A stretch of DNA of 64,000 bases from Oceanobacillus sp. Castelsardo (GTDB lineage Bacteria > Bacillota > Bacilli > Bacillales > Amphibacillaceae). The position numbers and the translations under genes were made by a program. Below the pieces are notes generated by a model. That model saw only the letters and a program-made list of their open reading frames with translations. It was not told the origin of the DNA and did no database searches. Shown here one piece after another: positions 52,865-61,927 of this stretch. The stretch spans positions 1-64,000 of the forward strand of contig NZ_LYCS01000007.1 in assembly GCF_001659985.1 (NCBI RefSeq), given 5' to 3'. Numbering within the stretch: position 1 is the first letter of the stretch; each line of letters opens with the position of its first letter.

Positions 52865-54553
52865 CTAATCATGTATTTCTACTAAATCATCACCAAAAAG
52901 CTTCTTTGCCTCATCTACTACAGGGTCTGGTTGTTCTTTAGAATCTTCAGGACTATTTTTCTCCTGACTTTGGATAAAGTCGGCACGAAGTTCTTGCCAA
53001 TCACGATCAGGTATAGCAATCATTTCCATTTGCTTTCCTAGTACACTCATAAGTACAGATTGAACCGTATCTTTATGGTCTAAAAACAGGGAACAATGTA
53101 TTTCATATTTAAATGACACTACGATTGCTTGATCAGATGCAGCAACTGGTTTACTATCCTGAATGGTAGCATGTGCTGGGGCATTTGTCCCTTTTAACTG
53201 ACTCAAGAAATTTGCCCAGCCGGATTGAACCTGTTTTAAGGAAGGTTTATTTGCTTCTTTAAGAACCCCACGAATTCTCTCATACGGAACTTTATAACTA
53301 CTCTTGCTAGTAGCTCTTTGTGGTCTTCTTTTTTCCACTTGAGGTGGGTTAGTAGTTGGAGCCGGATTTTGCCTCAACTGTTGTAATTGAGATTCAAGCC
53401 CAGATATCTTTTGGTTTAATTTCAATATGGCATCAGAATCGATAGATCCAGGCTGTTGTTCTTCCCTATGATAGCGATTCGTAATCGTTAAAATTGCAAT
53501 TTCAATAAAAACCTTTGGACTATTTGTCCATTTTATTTCTTGCTGGCATTGATTCAATTGCATAATGGCATCTTGTATCCAGTCGTTGTTAATGGTTGAT
53601 GAAAGAGCTTGAAATGCCTCATCAGCCCTAGCCCTTTCCAATAATCCTTCAAGAGCGGGCGCACTTTTGTATAAAAGTAAATCCCGCAAGAAGTAGATTA
53701 AATCATATACAAAACGACCAGGGTCTTTTCCATTTTGAATAATATCATCTAATCGTTTTAAAGCTTCTTGAACGTCTTTATTATACATTGCATCGACTAT
53801 TTCGGTAAGTACCCCTTGAGATACTCCGCCGGTAACAGCTAGGACATCGTCTAACTCTACAACATCTTCACTGTATGAAATAGCCTGATCTAAAATACTT
53901 AATGCATCACGCATACCGCCCTCTGCAGCAAGAGCTACAGTTTCTAAAGCTTCTTCCGTAACGGATATGTCCTCCGCTTCTATGATTGTCTTCATACGAT
54001 TCACTATCGCCTGATTAGAGATTGGTTTAAAGTCAAATCTCTGACATCTCGATAAAATGGTTAACGGAATTTTATGTGGCTCTGTTGTTGCTAAAATAAA
54101 CACAACATGTTTTGGTGGTTCTTCTAGAGTTTTCAATAAGGCATTAAACGCATTATTAGAAATCATGTGTACTTCATCGATGATGTACACCTTGTAAGGA
54201 ACGGAGCTTGATGCATATTTTACATTTTCCCGTATTTCCCGAATGTCATCCACACTTGTATTGGAAGCAGCATCAATCTCGATCACATCTTGAATCGTAC
54301 CATCTTGTATTCCTCGGCAGGCTGCACATTCATTACACGGTTCTTTTACTGGTGCATGCTCACAATTAATTGCTTTAGAGAAAATTTTGGCAGCACTTGT
54401 TTTCCCAGTCCCTCGTGGTCCTGAGAATACATAAGCATGCGAAAACTTTTGTTCCACAATCGCATTTTGTAATGTACGAGTAATATGTGTTTGTCCTGCT
54501 ACGTCTTCAAATTTCCTTGGACGCCAGACTCGGTATAATGCTTGATAGCTCAT
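52865..54553 (-). CDS. dnaX: DNA polymerase III subunits gamma and tau
   Basis: Clamp-loader ATPase that links the replicative polymerase to the helicase. The 562-residue protein has Walker A GPRGTGKTSAAK (about 45-56), a zinc module with CEHAPVKEPCNECAAC, Walker B IIDEVHM, and SRCQRF (sensor/arginine finger). After about 380 a variable tau tail follows. I see no clear slippery sequence for a programmed frameshift. A promoter lies upstream, after the SRP RNA. Confidence 0.97.
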   Translation of the reverse strand: MSYQALYRVWRPRKFEDVAGQTHITRTLQNAIVEQKFSHAYVFSGPRGTGKTSAAKIFSKAINCEHAPVKEPCNECAACRGIQDGTIQDVIEIDAASNTSVDDIREIRENVKYASSSVPYKVYIIDEVHMISNNAFNALLKTLEEPPKHVVFILATTEPHKIPLTILSRCQRFDFKPISNQAIVNRMKTIIEAEDISVTEEALETVALAAEGGMRDALSILDQAISYSEDVVELDDVLAVTGGVSQGVLTEIVDAMYNKDVQEALKRLDDIIQNGKDPGRFVYDLIYFLRDLLLYKSAPALEGLLERARADEAFQALSSTINNDWIQDAIMQLNQCQQEIKWTNSPKVFIEIAILTITNRYHREEQQPGSIDSDAILKLNQKISGLESQLQQLRQNPAPTTNPPQVEKRRPQRATSKSSYKVPYERIRGVLKEANKPSLKQVQSGWANFLSQLKGTNAPAHATIQDSKPVAASDQAIVVSFKYEIHCSLFLDHKDTVQSVLMSVLGKQMEMIAIPDRDWQELRADFIQSQEKNSPEDSKEQPDPVVDEAKKLFGDDLVEIHD

Positions 54554-54583
54554 AGCGTAAATTCCCCTTTATATTCTATTCTT

Positions 54584-54613
54584 ATTATACCCGATTTGAG
54601 GGGTGAATGTGAA
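54584..54613 (-). promoter_or_regulatory. probable dnaX promoter
   Basis: TTCACA, an 18-bp spacer and TATAAT on the minus strand, about 30 bases before the ATG. The stretch 54614-54830 has no gene that I can see. Confidence 0.5.
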
Positions 54614-54830
54614 CTACCACGAAAAATTCATTTAATTAAAATAGCTATATATAAATATTAGAAAACTTAGCTTATCGCCAAGGGCTCAATCGTATATTTT
54701 GTTGCTTTTTAATTCGCACTTGAAGGGAAATGCGACAATATTTTAGAAATCAGCCTCGCCAAGTCTATATTGAAAGCTTTAGTTTTTCTTATACTTTAAT
54801 CTTTTACAAAGTTAAAATTCCTTAAAGCAC

Positions 54831-54862
54831 AAAAAAAGTTAGAGACAGTATCTCTAACTTTT
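54831..54862 (-). terminator. SRP RNA terminator
   Basis: The stem AAAGTTAGAGA / TCTCTAACTTT followed by T residues on the minus strand, 12 bases after the RNA. Confidence 0.95.
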
Positions 54863-54873
54863 AATAATCTATG

Positions 54874-55142
54874 TATACCGTGCACCCATTGTCGATGAAA
54901 CGATTATATGCGTTACTTAAGTTCATGGCTCAGCCTAGGCTTCCCTACGGCACACAGAAATGACCACTTACTGCTGCTTCCTTCCGGACCTGACAGGGTT
55001 CATGGGTTTCTGTTGCGTAGGACCCGGGCGTCAACACCAATTCCTTAAGGACAGACCATACAATCGCCCACCTCGAATGGGGATTCGGCCTCGCTATAGC
55101 GGATTGCGAGTACAGGGCACCGCTACCTCCCCGCTTAGCACG
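54874..55142 (-). ncRNA. scr: signal recognition particle RNA (large, Alu-domain type, scRNA)
   Basis: About 269 nt. Read on the minus strand it begins GTGCTAAGCGGGGAGGTAGC, has the SRP domain helix 8 core GTCAGGTCCGGAAGGAAGCA (around 54970-54990), and ends near GTGCACGGTATAC. Long Alu-type 5' and 3' arms are present as in B. subtilis scRNA. It lies upstream of dnaX as in that species. Ends are estimated by homology. Confidence 0.96.
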
Positions 55143-55151
55143 GTAATTATC

Positions 55152-55180
55152 ATTATATAGACTTTGGATTCATTTTGCAA
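55152..55180 (-). promoter_or_regulatory. SRP RNA promoter
   Basis: TTGCAA, a 17-bp spacer and TATAAT on the minus strand; transcription would start about 8 bases later, at the RNA 5' end. Confidence 0.8.
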
Positions 55181-55275
55181 TGGAAATAATGTGAAATTCC
55201 ATTCAATAAAGTTCCATCACATATATTAGCTAGTACTTCCACAATGAATAATAACCTGAATTCCTGTTGCACAAT

Positions 55276-55316
55276 GAAAAGCCTGTTATTAAATGGAACT
55301 AAGAATAGGCCTTTTT
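55276..55316 (-). terminator. possible terminator of the second cysK
   Basis: An imperfect stem (AAAAGGCCTATTCTTA against TAATAACAGGCTTTT) on the minus strand just after the stop. The T tract is short. Confidence 0.4.
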
Positions 55317-55321
55317 ATCAA

Positions 55322-56245
55322 TCATTCTGGAAATAACTCTGATGATAAGTAGCGTTCACCAGTATCAGGAGCGATGCATAAAACTTTTGCAGAGGACGGA
55401 AGGGCTTTCGCTAATTGAATTGCAAAAAAGGCTGATGCCGCACTAGAGGCCCCTACAAAAATTCCTTCTTTAGCGGCAAGACTTCTAGCCATTTTTTGTG
55501 CTTTTTCATCTTCAATATGAAGAATTTCATCAAAAATTTCTTGGTTTAAAATGTTTGGAATAAATCCTGGCCCTGTTCCTGGAATCTTATGTGGACCTGG
55601 TTTACCACCAGATAAAACGGGAGATCCTTTTGGTTCTACAACATAAATTTTTAATTGAGGAATTTGCCTTTTTAATTCTTCCCCGGTTCCAGTAACTGTT
55701 CCGCCTGTACCAGCTGTCAACACTAATGCGTCCAGTTGTCCATCAAAGGCTTCCATAATTTCCACAGCGGTTGTTTCTCGATGTGCATCCACATTTGCTT
55801 TGTTTTCAAACTGCATTGGAATGAAGCTACCTGGTGTCTTTTCGGCAATTCTATTCGCTTCATCTATAGCACCTTGCATTCGCTGGCTTGACGGGGTTAA
55901 AATAACTTCTGCTCCATATGCTTTCATAATTTTAACCCGCTCTTTTGTCGCATTATCAGGCATCGTAATTATACAACGATAGCCTTTTACGGCACAAACC
56001 ATACAAAGTCCAATCCCAGTATTACCGGATGTTGGTTCAATGACTGTGCTTTTTCCCGGAATCAGCTTTCCTTCTTTTTCCGCCTGTTCAATCATATTTA
56101 ATGCAGCTCGATCTTTAACACTACCACCAGGATTAAATGATTCTAATTTCATAAAAACATGTGCACCATTTTCATCCGGCAACCTATTTAATTGTACAAT
56201 TGGGGTTTTACCGACAAGGTCAAGAATAGTTGAGTATAATTTCAT
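55322..56245 (-). CDS. cysteine synthase (O-acetylserine sulfhydrylase), copy 2
   Basis: A 307-residue PLP enzyme that should make cysteine from O-acetylserine and sulfide or a related thiol. Motifs are NPGGSVKDRAALNM (PLP lysine), [13 protein letters not shown] and TAGTGGTVTGTGEEL. It is related to but clearly distinct from the first copy (4990-5919): for example [11 protein letters not shown] there versus NPGGSVKDRAA here. It is divergent from an ABC importer operon and lies in a cassette that splits the tadA-SRP RNA linkage. A role in using an imported sulfur compound is inference. The ATG follows GGAGGGAG. Confidence 0.9.
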   Translation of the reverse strand: MKLYSTILDLVGKTPIVQLNRLPDENGAHVFMKLESFNPGGSVKDRAALNMIEQAEKEGKLIPGKSTVIEPTSGNTGIGLCMVCAVKGYRCIITMPDNATKERVKIMKAYGAEVILTPSSQRMQGAIDEANRIAEKTPGSFIPMQFENKANVDAHRETTAVEIMEAFDGQLDALVLTAGTGGTVTGTGEELKRQIPQLKIYVVEPKGSPVLSGGKPGPHKIPGTGPGFIPNILNQEIFDEILHIEDEKAQKMARSLAAKEGIFVGASSAASAFFAIQLAKALPSSAKVLCIAPDTGERYLSSELFPE

Positions 56246-56372
56246 CCTGACTCCCTCCTTCTACCTATGAAAAATCAATTCCCACTAAGTTAATGTGTAT
56301 ACTTTATTTTATCGCATTAAAAGGTTCGTAACAATAGAATTTTTGATTTTTAACTAATTTTTCAAAATGTTA

Positions 56373-56400
56373 TTGACTTTCGCAACTACCAGCATATAAT
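56373..56400 (+). promoter_or_regulatory. probable promoter of the ABC importer operon
   Basis: TTGACT, a 16-bp spacer and TATAAT on the plus strand, about 60 bases before the ATPase start. Just downstream the strand contains TATTCCGATTAAC, which resembles half of the CymR (sulfur repressor) recognition sequence as I recall it. Confidence 0.55.
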
Positions 56401-56463
56401 TAATTATAACTATTCCGATTAACTAAGTATGTATTATGTGAATATGAAAAGGTGGGAAAAGGT

Positions 56464-57249
56464 ATGTTCCTAACGATTAAAAATATACAGAAGAGTTTCT
56501 CGAACTATGGGAATCCCGAACAAGTATTAAAAGATATTAATTTATACATCAAAGAAGGCGAATTCGTATCTCTTTTAGGACCTTCTGGTTGCGGTAAATC
56601 GACCCTCCTCAACATTGTTGCGGGGCTCCTGAATCCAAGTAAAGGGGAATTGCACTTGGAACATAACAAAATTACAAAACCAGGAAAAGACAGAGGAATG
56701 GTTTTTCAGCAAGCAGCCCTTTTTCCATGGCTGTCTGTTGAAGAAAATATCATGTTCCCTCTAAAGAATGAAATGAAAAAGAAAAAAGCAAGGGAGATTG
56801 CGCAAGAGTATTTACAATTGGTTCAGTTAAGTTCTTATGCAAAACACTCCCCACATGAACTATCGGGAGGGATGCAGCAAAGGGTTGCCATTGCTAGAGC
56901 CCTAGCCATGAACCCGCGTGTTCTTTTAATGGATGAACCGTTTGGCGCTTTAGATGAGCAAACGAGAATAAGACTTCATGGTGAACTTGAAAGAATATGG
57001 TCCGAAACGAAAAAAACGATTCTTTTTGTTACACATAGTATCCAAGAGGCTATTAAATTATCAGATCGAATTATTGTGATGGGCACACACCCAGGAAGAA
57101 TTTTAAAAGTGATTCCCGTAAATATGGAACGCCCGCGTGAAAAACATATACAACAAATCGCTCACTATGAGGAAATGATTATGAAATTATTAAAAAATGA
57201 GATGGATAAAGTCGCAGAAGAGGAGTCACAGTATGCAGTTAGCTATTAA
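56464..57249 (+). CDS. ABC transporter ATPase, sulfonate/nitrate/taurine type (SsuB/TauB-like)
   Basis: A 261-residue ATP-binding subunit. Walker A is LLGPSGCGKSTLLN, the Q-loop region is MVFQQAALFPWLSVEENI, the signature is LSGGMQQRVAIARA, and Walker B is VLLMDEPFGALDEQTR, all of the SsuB/TauB/NrtD group. The frame may begin at a GTG at 56452, but that overlaps the AGGTGG binding site, so ATG 56464 is used. It overlaps the permease gene by 17 bases. Substrate is not certain. Confidence 0.92.
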   Translation: MFLTIKNIQKSFSNYGNPEQVLKDINLYIKEGEFVSLLGPSGCGKSTLLNIVAGLLNPSKGELHLEHNKITKPGKDRGMVFQQAALFPWLSVEENIMFPLKNEMKKKKAREIAQEYLQLVQLSSYAKHSPHELSGGMQQRVAIARALAMNPRVLLMDEPFGALDEQTRIRLHGELERIWSETKKTILFVTHSIQEAIKLSDRIIVMGTHPGRILKVIPVNMERPREKHIQQIAHYEEMIMKLLKNEMDKVAEEESQYAVSY

Positions 57250-58000
57250 GCGAATTATTTTTTTTGCGGGTTTATTTGGGTTCTGGGAATTAGCAATCAG
57301 AATCTTTAACATTCCAGCCGTCATTTTGCCATCACCGGTAGATGTTCTGTTAAGTCTTCGGGAAAGTTTAGTTGATGGTTCCTTATTAGAAGATTTAGGG
57401 GCTAGTTTTACTAGATTAATCATTGGTTTATCCATTGCACTTATCATTGGTGTTTTATTAGGCGTATTCTTGGCCAAAGTGAGAACAGCTGATGAGACAT
57501 TGGGATCACTTATACTGGCACTTCAAAGTATTCCAAGTATTGTCTGGCTTCCCTTAGCGATTATGTGGTTTGGACTCAATGAAAAATCAGTTATTTTTAT
57601 TGTTATATTAGGTGCCGCTATTGTTATGACGATTAATATGCGAACAGGAGTTAAAAATGTTCAACCACTTTATATAAAAGCAGCCCAAACAATGGGATCT
57701 ACTGGAATTGATCTATTCTTCCGGGTTATTTTACCCGCAGCGGTTCCATATGCCGTCACAGGAAGTCGATTAGCATGGGCATTCGCATGGCGTGCCTTAA
57801 TGGCGGGAGAGTTACTGAGTACAGGACCAGGACTCGGTTATACCTTGAAATATGCATCTGACTTTGGACGCATGGATATGGTGATTGCGATCATGGTAAT
57901 TATTGGTGTTATTGGTGTTACCGTTGATATTCTTATTTTTCAGCGGATTGAAAATAGAGTCATGGTGAAATGGGGACTTGAACAAAAAAAAGCAGCATAA
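57233..58000 (+). CDS. ABC transporter permease, sulfonate/nitrate/taurine type (SsuC-like)
   Basis: A 255-residue inner membrane subunit with about six hydrophobic segments. The EAA loop reads IKAAQTMGSTGIDLFFRVILPAAVP (positions about 160-184), and the N-terminal part has NIPAVILPSPVDV, typical of SsuC/TauC. The start is the ATG at 57233, with GAGGAG at the right distance. Translation is coupled with the ATPase. It would form the channel for the importer. Confidence 0.91.
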   Translation: MQLAIKRIIFFAGLFGFWELAIRIFNIPAVILPSPVDVLLSLRESLVDGSLLEDLGASFTRLIIGLSIALIIGVLLGVFLAKVRTADETLGSLILALQSIPSIVWLPLAIMWFGLNEKSVIFIVILGAAIVMTINMRTGVKNVQPLYIKAAQTMGSTGIDLFFRVILPAAVPYAVTGSRLAWAFAWRALMAGELLSTGPGLGYTLKYASDFGRMDMVIAIMVIIGVIGVTVDILIFQRIENRVMVKWGLEQKKAA

Positions 58001-58019
58001 TACACAGGGGGGAACAAAG

Positions 58020-59018
58020 GTGAAAAAAGGCTTGTTATTGATTACATTCATGCTCATCATAGGAGTATTAGCAGCATGTGGTGAGGATAGTGAAACTTTC
58101 GGTGGAAAAGAAGGTAAAGAAAAAATTATTATTGGCTATTTTCCAAATATCGATCACGCGCCAGCAATGGTTGCACGTGAAAAAGGATATTATGAAGAAG
58201 CGTTGGGAGAAGATGTTGAAATTGAATATCGTACATTCCCTGACGGCGGAACCTTTATGACCGCATTAAAATCGAATGAAATTGATGCAGGGTTAGTTGG
58301 GCCAGGACCTGTTTTAAACAACTATTCAAATGGAGCTGATGTCAAAATCATCGGTGGTGCATCAACGGGTGGCACAATGGTTGTTGCCAGCGAACAAAGT
58401 GGAATTGAGAGCTTAGAGGATATGAAGGGAAAAACATTCATCACACCAGGAATTGGCTGTACACATGACGTTCAGTTTGAAACATTTTTAATGGAAAAAA
58501 ATATTGATAATTTAGCATCTGCACGTATTGGTGGTTCTTTAAAACATGTTACTGGTAATCCGGCAACATATCAAGGTATGTTTGAAACAGGTCAAGTAGA
58601 ATTAGCGGCGGTTCCGGAACCTTGGGCATCTATTTTGATTGAAAACGGTGCAAATGCAGTTATAAGTACAGAAGAAATTGCATATGGGGAAGAACTTCCG
58701 AACGTCGTTTTTGTAGCTTCAGGTAAGCTAGAAGAGGAAAATAAAGAAATCGTTAAAGGCCTTGTGAACGCACAACAAAAAGCGGTAGATTTTATTAATG
58801 ACAACCGGGAAGAAGCACAAGATATAGCGATCAAATCAATCAAGGATTTAACGAAACAGGAAATGGATAAAGAGATTGTAGCAAAAGCAATGGACCGCGT
58901 TACGTATACAACAGAAATTGATGAAGAAGTGTTAAAAGAATTTGGTCAATCTTCTTTTGAACTAGAGTTTCTTAAAGAAGCACCTAATTTTGACGGCTTA
59001 GTAGTCAAATATCCTTAA
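58020..59018 (+). CDS. ABC transporter substrate-binding lipoprotein (SsuA/NMT1-like)
   Basis: A 333-residue periplasmic-type binding protein anchored by lipid at C20 (signal MKKGLLLITFMLIIGVLAAC). The mature part starts near KIIIGYFPNIDHAPAMVARE and contains EIDAGLVGPGPVLNNY and AAVPEPWASILIE, usual in NMT1/SsuA-family receptors for aliphatic sulfonates, nitrate or pyrimidine precursors. The start is GTG at 58020 behind GGGGGGAAC. No monooxygenase gene (ssuD) follows. A sulfur-containing ligand is likely from the neighbouring cysteine synthase, but unproven. Confidence 0.9.
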   Translation: MKKGLLLITFMLIIGVLAACGEDSETFGGKEGKEKIIIGYFPNIDHAPAMVAREKGYYEEALGEDVEIEYRTFPDGGTFMTALKSNEIDAGLVGPGPVLNNYSNGADVKIIGGASTGGTMVVASEQSGIESLEDMKGKTFITPGIGCTHDVQFETFLMEKNIDNLASARIGGSLKHVTGNPATYQGMFETGQVELAAVPEPWASILIENGANAVISTEEIAYGEELPNVVFVASGKLEEENKEIVKGLVNAQQKAVDFINDNREEAQDIAIKSIKDLTKQEMDKEIVAKAMDRVTYTTEIDEEVLKEFGQSSFELEFLKEAPNFDGLVVKYP

Positions 59019-59052
59019 TATTTCGGTAAAACCAACGTCGCGTTGAAATGTA

Positions 59053-59578
<526 letters not shown>

Positions 59579-59634
59579 CTATACTAAGTAATTAAATTAT
59601 ATCAAGAATCTTTTTCCATTAATATATTTCTAAT

Positions 59635-59664
59635 GACATAAGTCCTCTAAAAATTTCATACAAT
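59635..59664 (+). promoter_or_regulatory. candidate sigma-E promoter of sleL
   Basis: CATACAAT with GACATAA about 15 bases upstream on the plus strand resembles the sigma-E pattern (CATACANT; ATA-rich -35). B. subtilis yaaH belongs to the sigma-E regulon. The match is partial. Confidence 0.35.
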
Positions 59665-59699
59665 TGGTAACAAACATTCATTTTAAAGGAGGAAGTTTA

Positions 59700-60992
59700 T
59701 TGCAAATTCATGTTGTTCAGCCAGGAGATTCTTTGTTTCAAATAGCAAGTACATACCAATCTTCCATCGATGCTATTATCCAAGCTAATGAGTTAGAGGC
59801 TCCCAATCAACTTGTAATAGGCCAGTCCTTAGTTATTCCAATTGTTGGCCAGTTTTATTTTGTACAACCGGGGGATTCCCTTTTCTCTATTTCTAGAAAG
59901 TTTGGTTTATCTACTACCCAATTGGCTGCGATTAACAACATACCAGTTAATAATACCAATTTACCTATTAACTATAGACTATATGTTCCTCCCCCTATAA
60001 AGCGAGCGATTACCTCCATAGGTTATATCGAACCACTCGGCGGCTCTGTTTCTGAAAACCTAGAGAACGCAGCACGAAAGGCATCTCCTTATTTAACTTA
60101 TTTAGCACATTTTAGTTACCAAATAAATCGGGATGGTACGCTCAGTCCACCTCCTACTGGTAATTTACCGCAAATTGCTAGGGAACATCGTACAGCACTT
60201 TCAATGGTCGTAACCAATTTAGAAGAAGGTGCCTTTAGTTCGGACTTAGCACATATTATATTGACCGTTGGGGCCGTTCAAAATACACTGTTGGACCAAA
60301 TAGTCAATACCGCGACATCAGGTGGTTATCGTGATGTTCATTTTGATATAGAATTTGTTAAACCTGAGGACAGAGAGGCTTATAATGATTTTTTACGTAA
60401 AGCTAAGGCACGCTTATCGCAAGCTGGGCTTATTATGTCATCTGCCTTAGCCCCAAAGACAAGTGCAACACAACAGGGAATTCTATATGAAGCTCATGAC
60501 TATAGAGCGCATGGGGAGATTAGTGATTTTGTCGTAATAATGACATATGAATGGGGATATAGTTATGGTCCTGCGATGGCAGTTTCTCCAATTAATGAAG
60601 TTCGTCGCGTCATAGAATATGCTTTGACGGAAATTCCAAAAGAAAAAATTATAATGGGACAAAATTTATATGGGTATGATTGGACCCTCCCATTTGTACA
60701 AGGGGGACCTGCAGCAAGAGCAGTAAGTCCGCAGCAAGCTATTGCAATCGCACGTGAGAATAATGCTGCCATTCAATATGATGAAGTAGCCCAAGCTCCA
60801 CATTTCAATTATTGGGATTCAAAAGGAAATCAACATGAAGTGTGGTTTGAAGACGCAAGATCGATACAAGCAAAATTTAACTTAATTCGAGAGTTAGGTT
60901 TGCTTGGTATCGCCTACTGGAAATTAGGTTTGGCATTTCCACAAAATTGGCTATTATTAGGTGACCAATTCGACATTACAAAATTAGAGTAA
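59700..60992 (+). CDS. sleL: cortex-lytic N-acetylglucosaminidase SleL (YaaH)
   Basis: Spore germination enzyme that cleaves muramic-lactam-containing cortex fragments. The 430-residue protein has two LysM domains (residues about 1-45 and 48-95; VVQPGDSLFQIASTY and FVQPGDSLFSISRKFG) and a GH18 catalytic domain with the D-x-x-D-x-D-x-E type site, seen as DVHFDIEFV (about 212-220). Its start is TTG at 59700, chosen because AAAGGAGG lies seven bases upstream; a longer frame begins at 59664 without a site. It is the only large sporulation gene on the plus strand. Confidence 0.94.
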   Translation: MQIHVVQPGDSLFQIASTYQSSIDAIIQANELEAPNQLVIGQSLVIPIVGQFYFVQPGDSLFSISRKFGLSTTQLAAINNIPVNNTNLPINYRLYVPPPIKRAITSIGYIEPLGGSVSENLENAARKASPYLTYLAHFSYQINRDGTLSPPPTGNLPQIAREHRTALSMVVTNLEEGAFSSDLAHIILTVGAVQNTLLDQIVNTATSGGYRDVHFDIEFVKPEDREAYNDFLRKAKARLSQAGLIMSSALAPKTSATQQGILYEAHDYRAHGEISDFVVIMTYEWGYSYGPAMAVSPINEVRRVIEYALTEIPKEKIIMGQNLYGYDWTLPFVQGGPAARAVSPQQAIAIARENNAAIQYDEVAQAPHFNYWDSKGNQHEVWFEDARSIQAKFNLIRELGLLGIAYWKLGLAFPQNWLLLGDQFDITKLE

Positions 60993-61000
60993 TTTATAAA

Positions 61001-61237
61001 GAGGTTGGGACATAACTAATGTGTTTAACCCAAAAGACGAACAATTCACTATTTAAGCGTAGGAAATATACGTAGACTCCTGTGGGAGGAAAGGCCTAGG
61101 TGAGACTACGTAGGGCGATAGCCTGGAGTAGGCTCAACAGCCGCCCACGGAAAGCGAAGTATATTTCCGAAGCGATTATTCGCTCAATCACGTTCGGATT
61201 TCCTGTGGTTAAAATACTTTTGTCCCACCCTCTTTTT
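61001..61237 (+). repeat. family-3 long structured repeat, also terminator of sleL
   Basis: The ends GAGGTTGGGACA (61001) and TGTCCCACCCTC (61221) are inverted repeats, and the right one is followed by TTTTTT, giving a plus-strand terminator. Inside, GGAAATATAC (61062-61071) and GTATATTTCC (61159-61168) pair perfectly. The block CCACGGAAAGCGAAGTATA, with GACTCCTGTGGGAGG, is one I recall as a recurrent intergenic element of Bacillaceae. Confidence 0.8.
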
Positions 61238-61245
61238 TATTTTGA

Positions 61246-61352
61246 CCACGTCCAGCTCCAGTGCTAAAGCCGTAGGGAGACCTCCTTCACCTTCGTACTT
61301 ATACCCTTGTGGTGAAAGTCAACATCAACTCACTGTAAGGGCCCTTACGCTT
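61246..61352 (-). repeat. family-1 mosaic hairpin repeat, copy E
   Basis: Reverse-oriented, short copy. It contains the TTTCACCACAAGGGTATAAG block shared with copy D, GAAGGTGAAGGAGG as in copy B, and the right end CACTGGAGCTGGACGTGG. It abuts the nsrR stop codon. Confidence 0.75.
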
Positions 61353-61786
61353 TATATCCCCATAAGTTCTTTTAGTTCTTGCTCGTTTTCGATTAAATCC
61401 TGTAATGTAAATCCTTCTAAGACCTTATAAAAGGAATGTAATGCTTTATTTAAAACATGTTTTAATGTACAAGCAGGTGTAATTACACAATGGTTAGCCC
61501 CTTTATCAAAGCATTCTAATAGGGGGGATTCGTTTTCTAAAACTCGTACAAGCAAACCAATATTTATTTGATCAGCTGGCTTAGCAAGGCGAAATCCACC
61601 ATTTCTCCCTCTTATGGTTTCTAGTAATTCTAGTTTATTTAATCCGTGTACTATTTTGCCAAGATGATTTTGGGAGATATTAAAGACCTGAGAGATTTCC
61701 TTTATACTAGCCAGTTCATGATCCGGCTTCATCCCCGTAAAAATTAATACCCGTAATGAATAATCTGTATACTTTTTTAGTTGCAA
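61352..61786 (-). CDS. nsrR: nitric oxide sensing transcription repressor NsrR
   Basis: A 144-residue Rrf2-family regulator. The winged helix is at residues about 1-60. The [4Fe-4S] ligands are C92, C100 and C106 (LECFDKGANHC, VITPACTLKH) with D8 (KKYTDYS), the same arrangement as in B. subtilis NsrR. This distinguishes it from the related CymR and IscR. It starts with TTG behind GAGGTTGG. Divergent from hmp, whose promoter carries an NsrR-like operator. The residues match so closely that function is likely. Confidence 0.94.
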   Translation of the reverse strand: MQLKKYTDYSLRVLIFTGMKPDHELASIKEISQVFNISQNHLGKIVHGLNKLELLETIRGRNGGFRLAKPADQINIGLLVRVLENESPLLECFDKGANHCVITPACTLKHVLNKALHSFYKVLEGFTLQDLIENEQELKELMGI

Positions 61787-61844
61787 CTTACCAACCTCGC
61801 TTTAACGCTTTCACAATATTGTAACACATTTCCCGTTTTCCCTA

Positions 61845-61874
61845 TTGATACATTGTAAATATTTTTATTACAAT
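61845..61874 (+). promoter_or_regulatory. hmp promoter
   Basis: TTGATA, an 18-bp spacer and TACAAT on the plus strand, followed at once by the operator. Confidence 0.7.
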
Positions 61875-61878
61875 AAAG

Positions 61879-61895
61879 ATGTATCCTAAATACAT
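61879..61895 (+). promoter_or_regulatory. NsrR-like operator of hmp
   Basis: ATGTATCCTAAATACAT, a 17-bp dyad with half sites ATGTAT/ATACAT. It agrees well with the known B. subtilis type NsrR site (ATRTATYTTAAATATAT). It covers the expected transcription start of hmp, so bound NsrR would block initiation; NO would destroy the cluster and release it. Confidence 0.75.
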
Positions 61896-61927
61896 GTTTA
61901 ACCAATTAAAGAATGGAGTGGTTTTTA

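Noticed and set aside
52865-54553. Programmed frameshift in dnaX
   Set aside because: No clear A-rich slippery heptamer with downstream stem in a position to yield a short gamma form.
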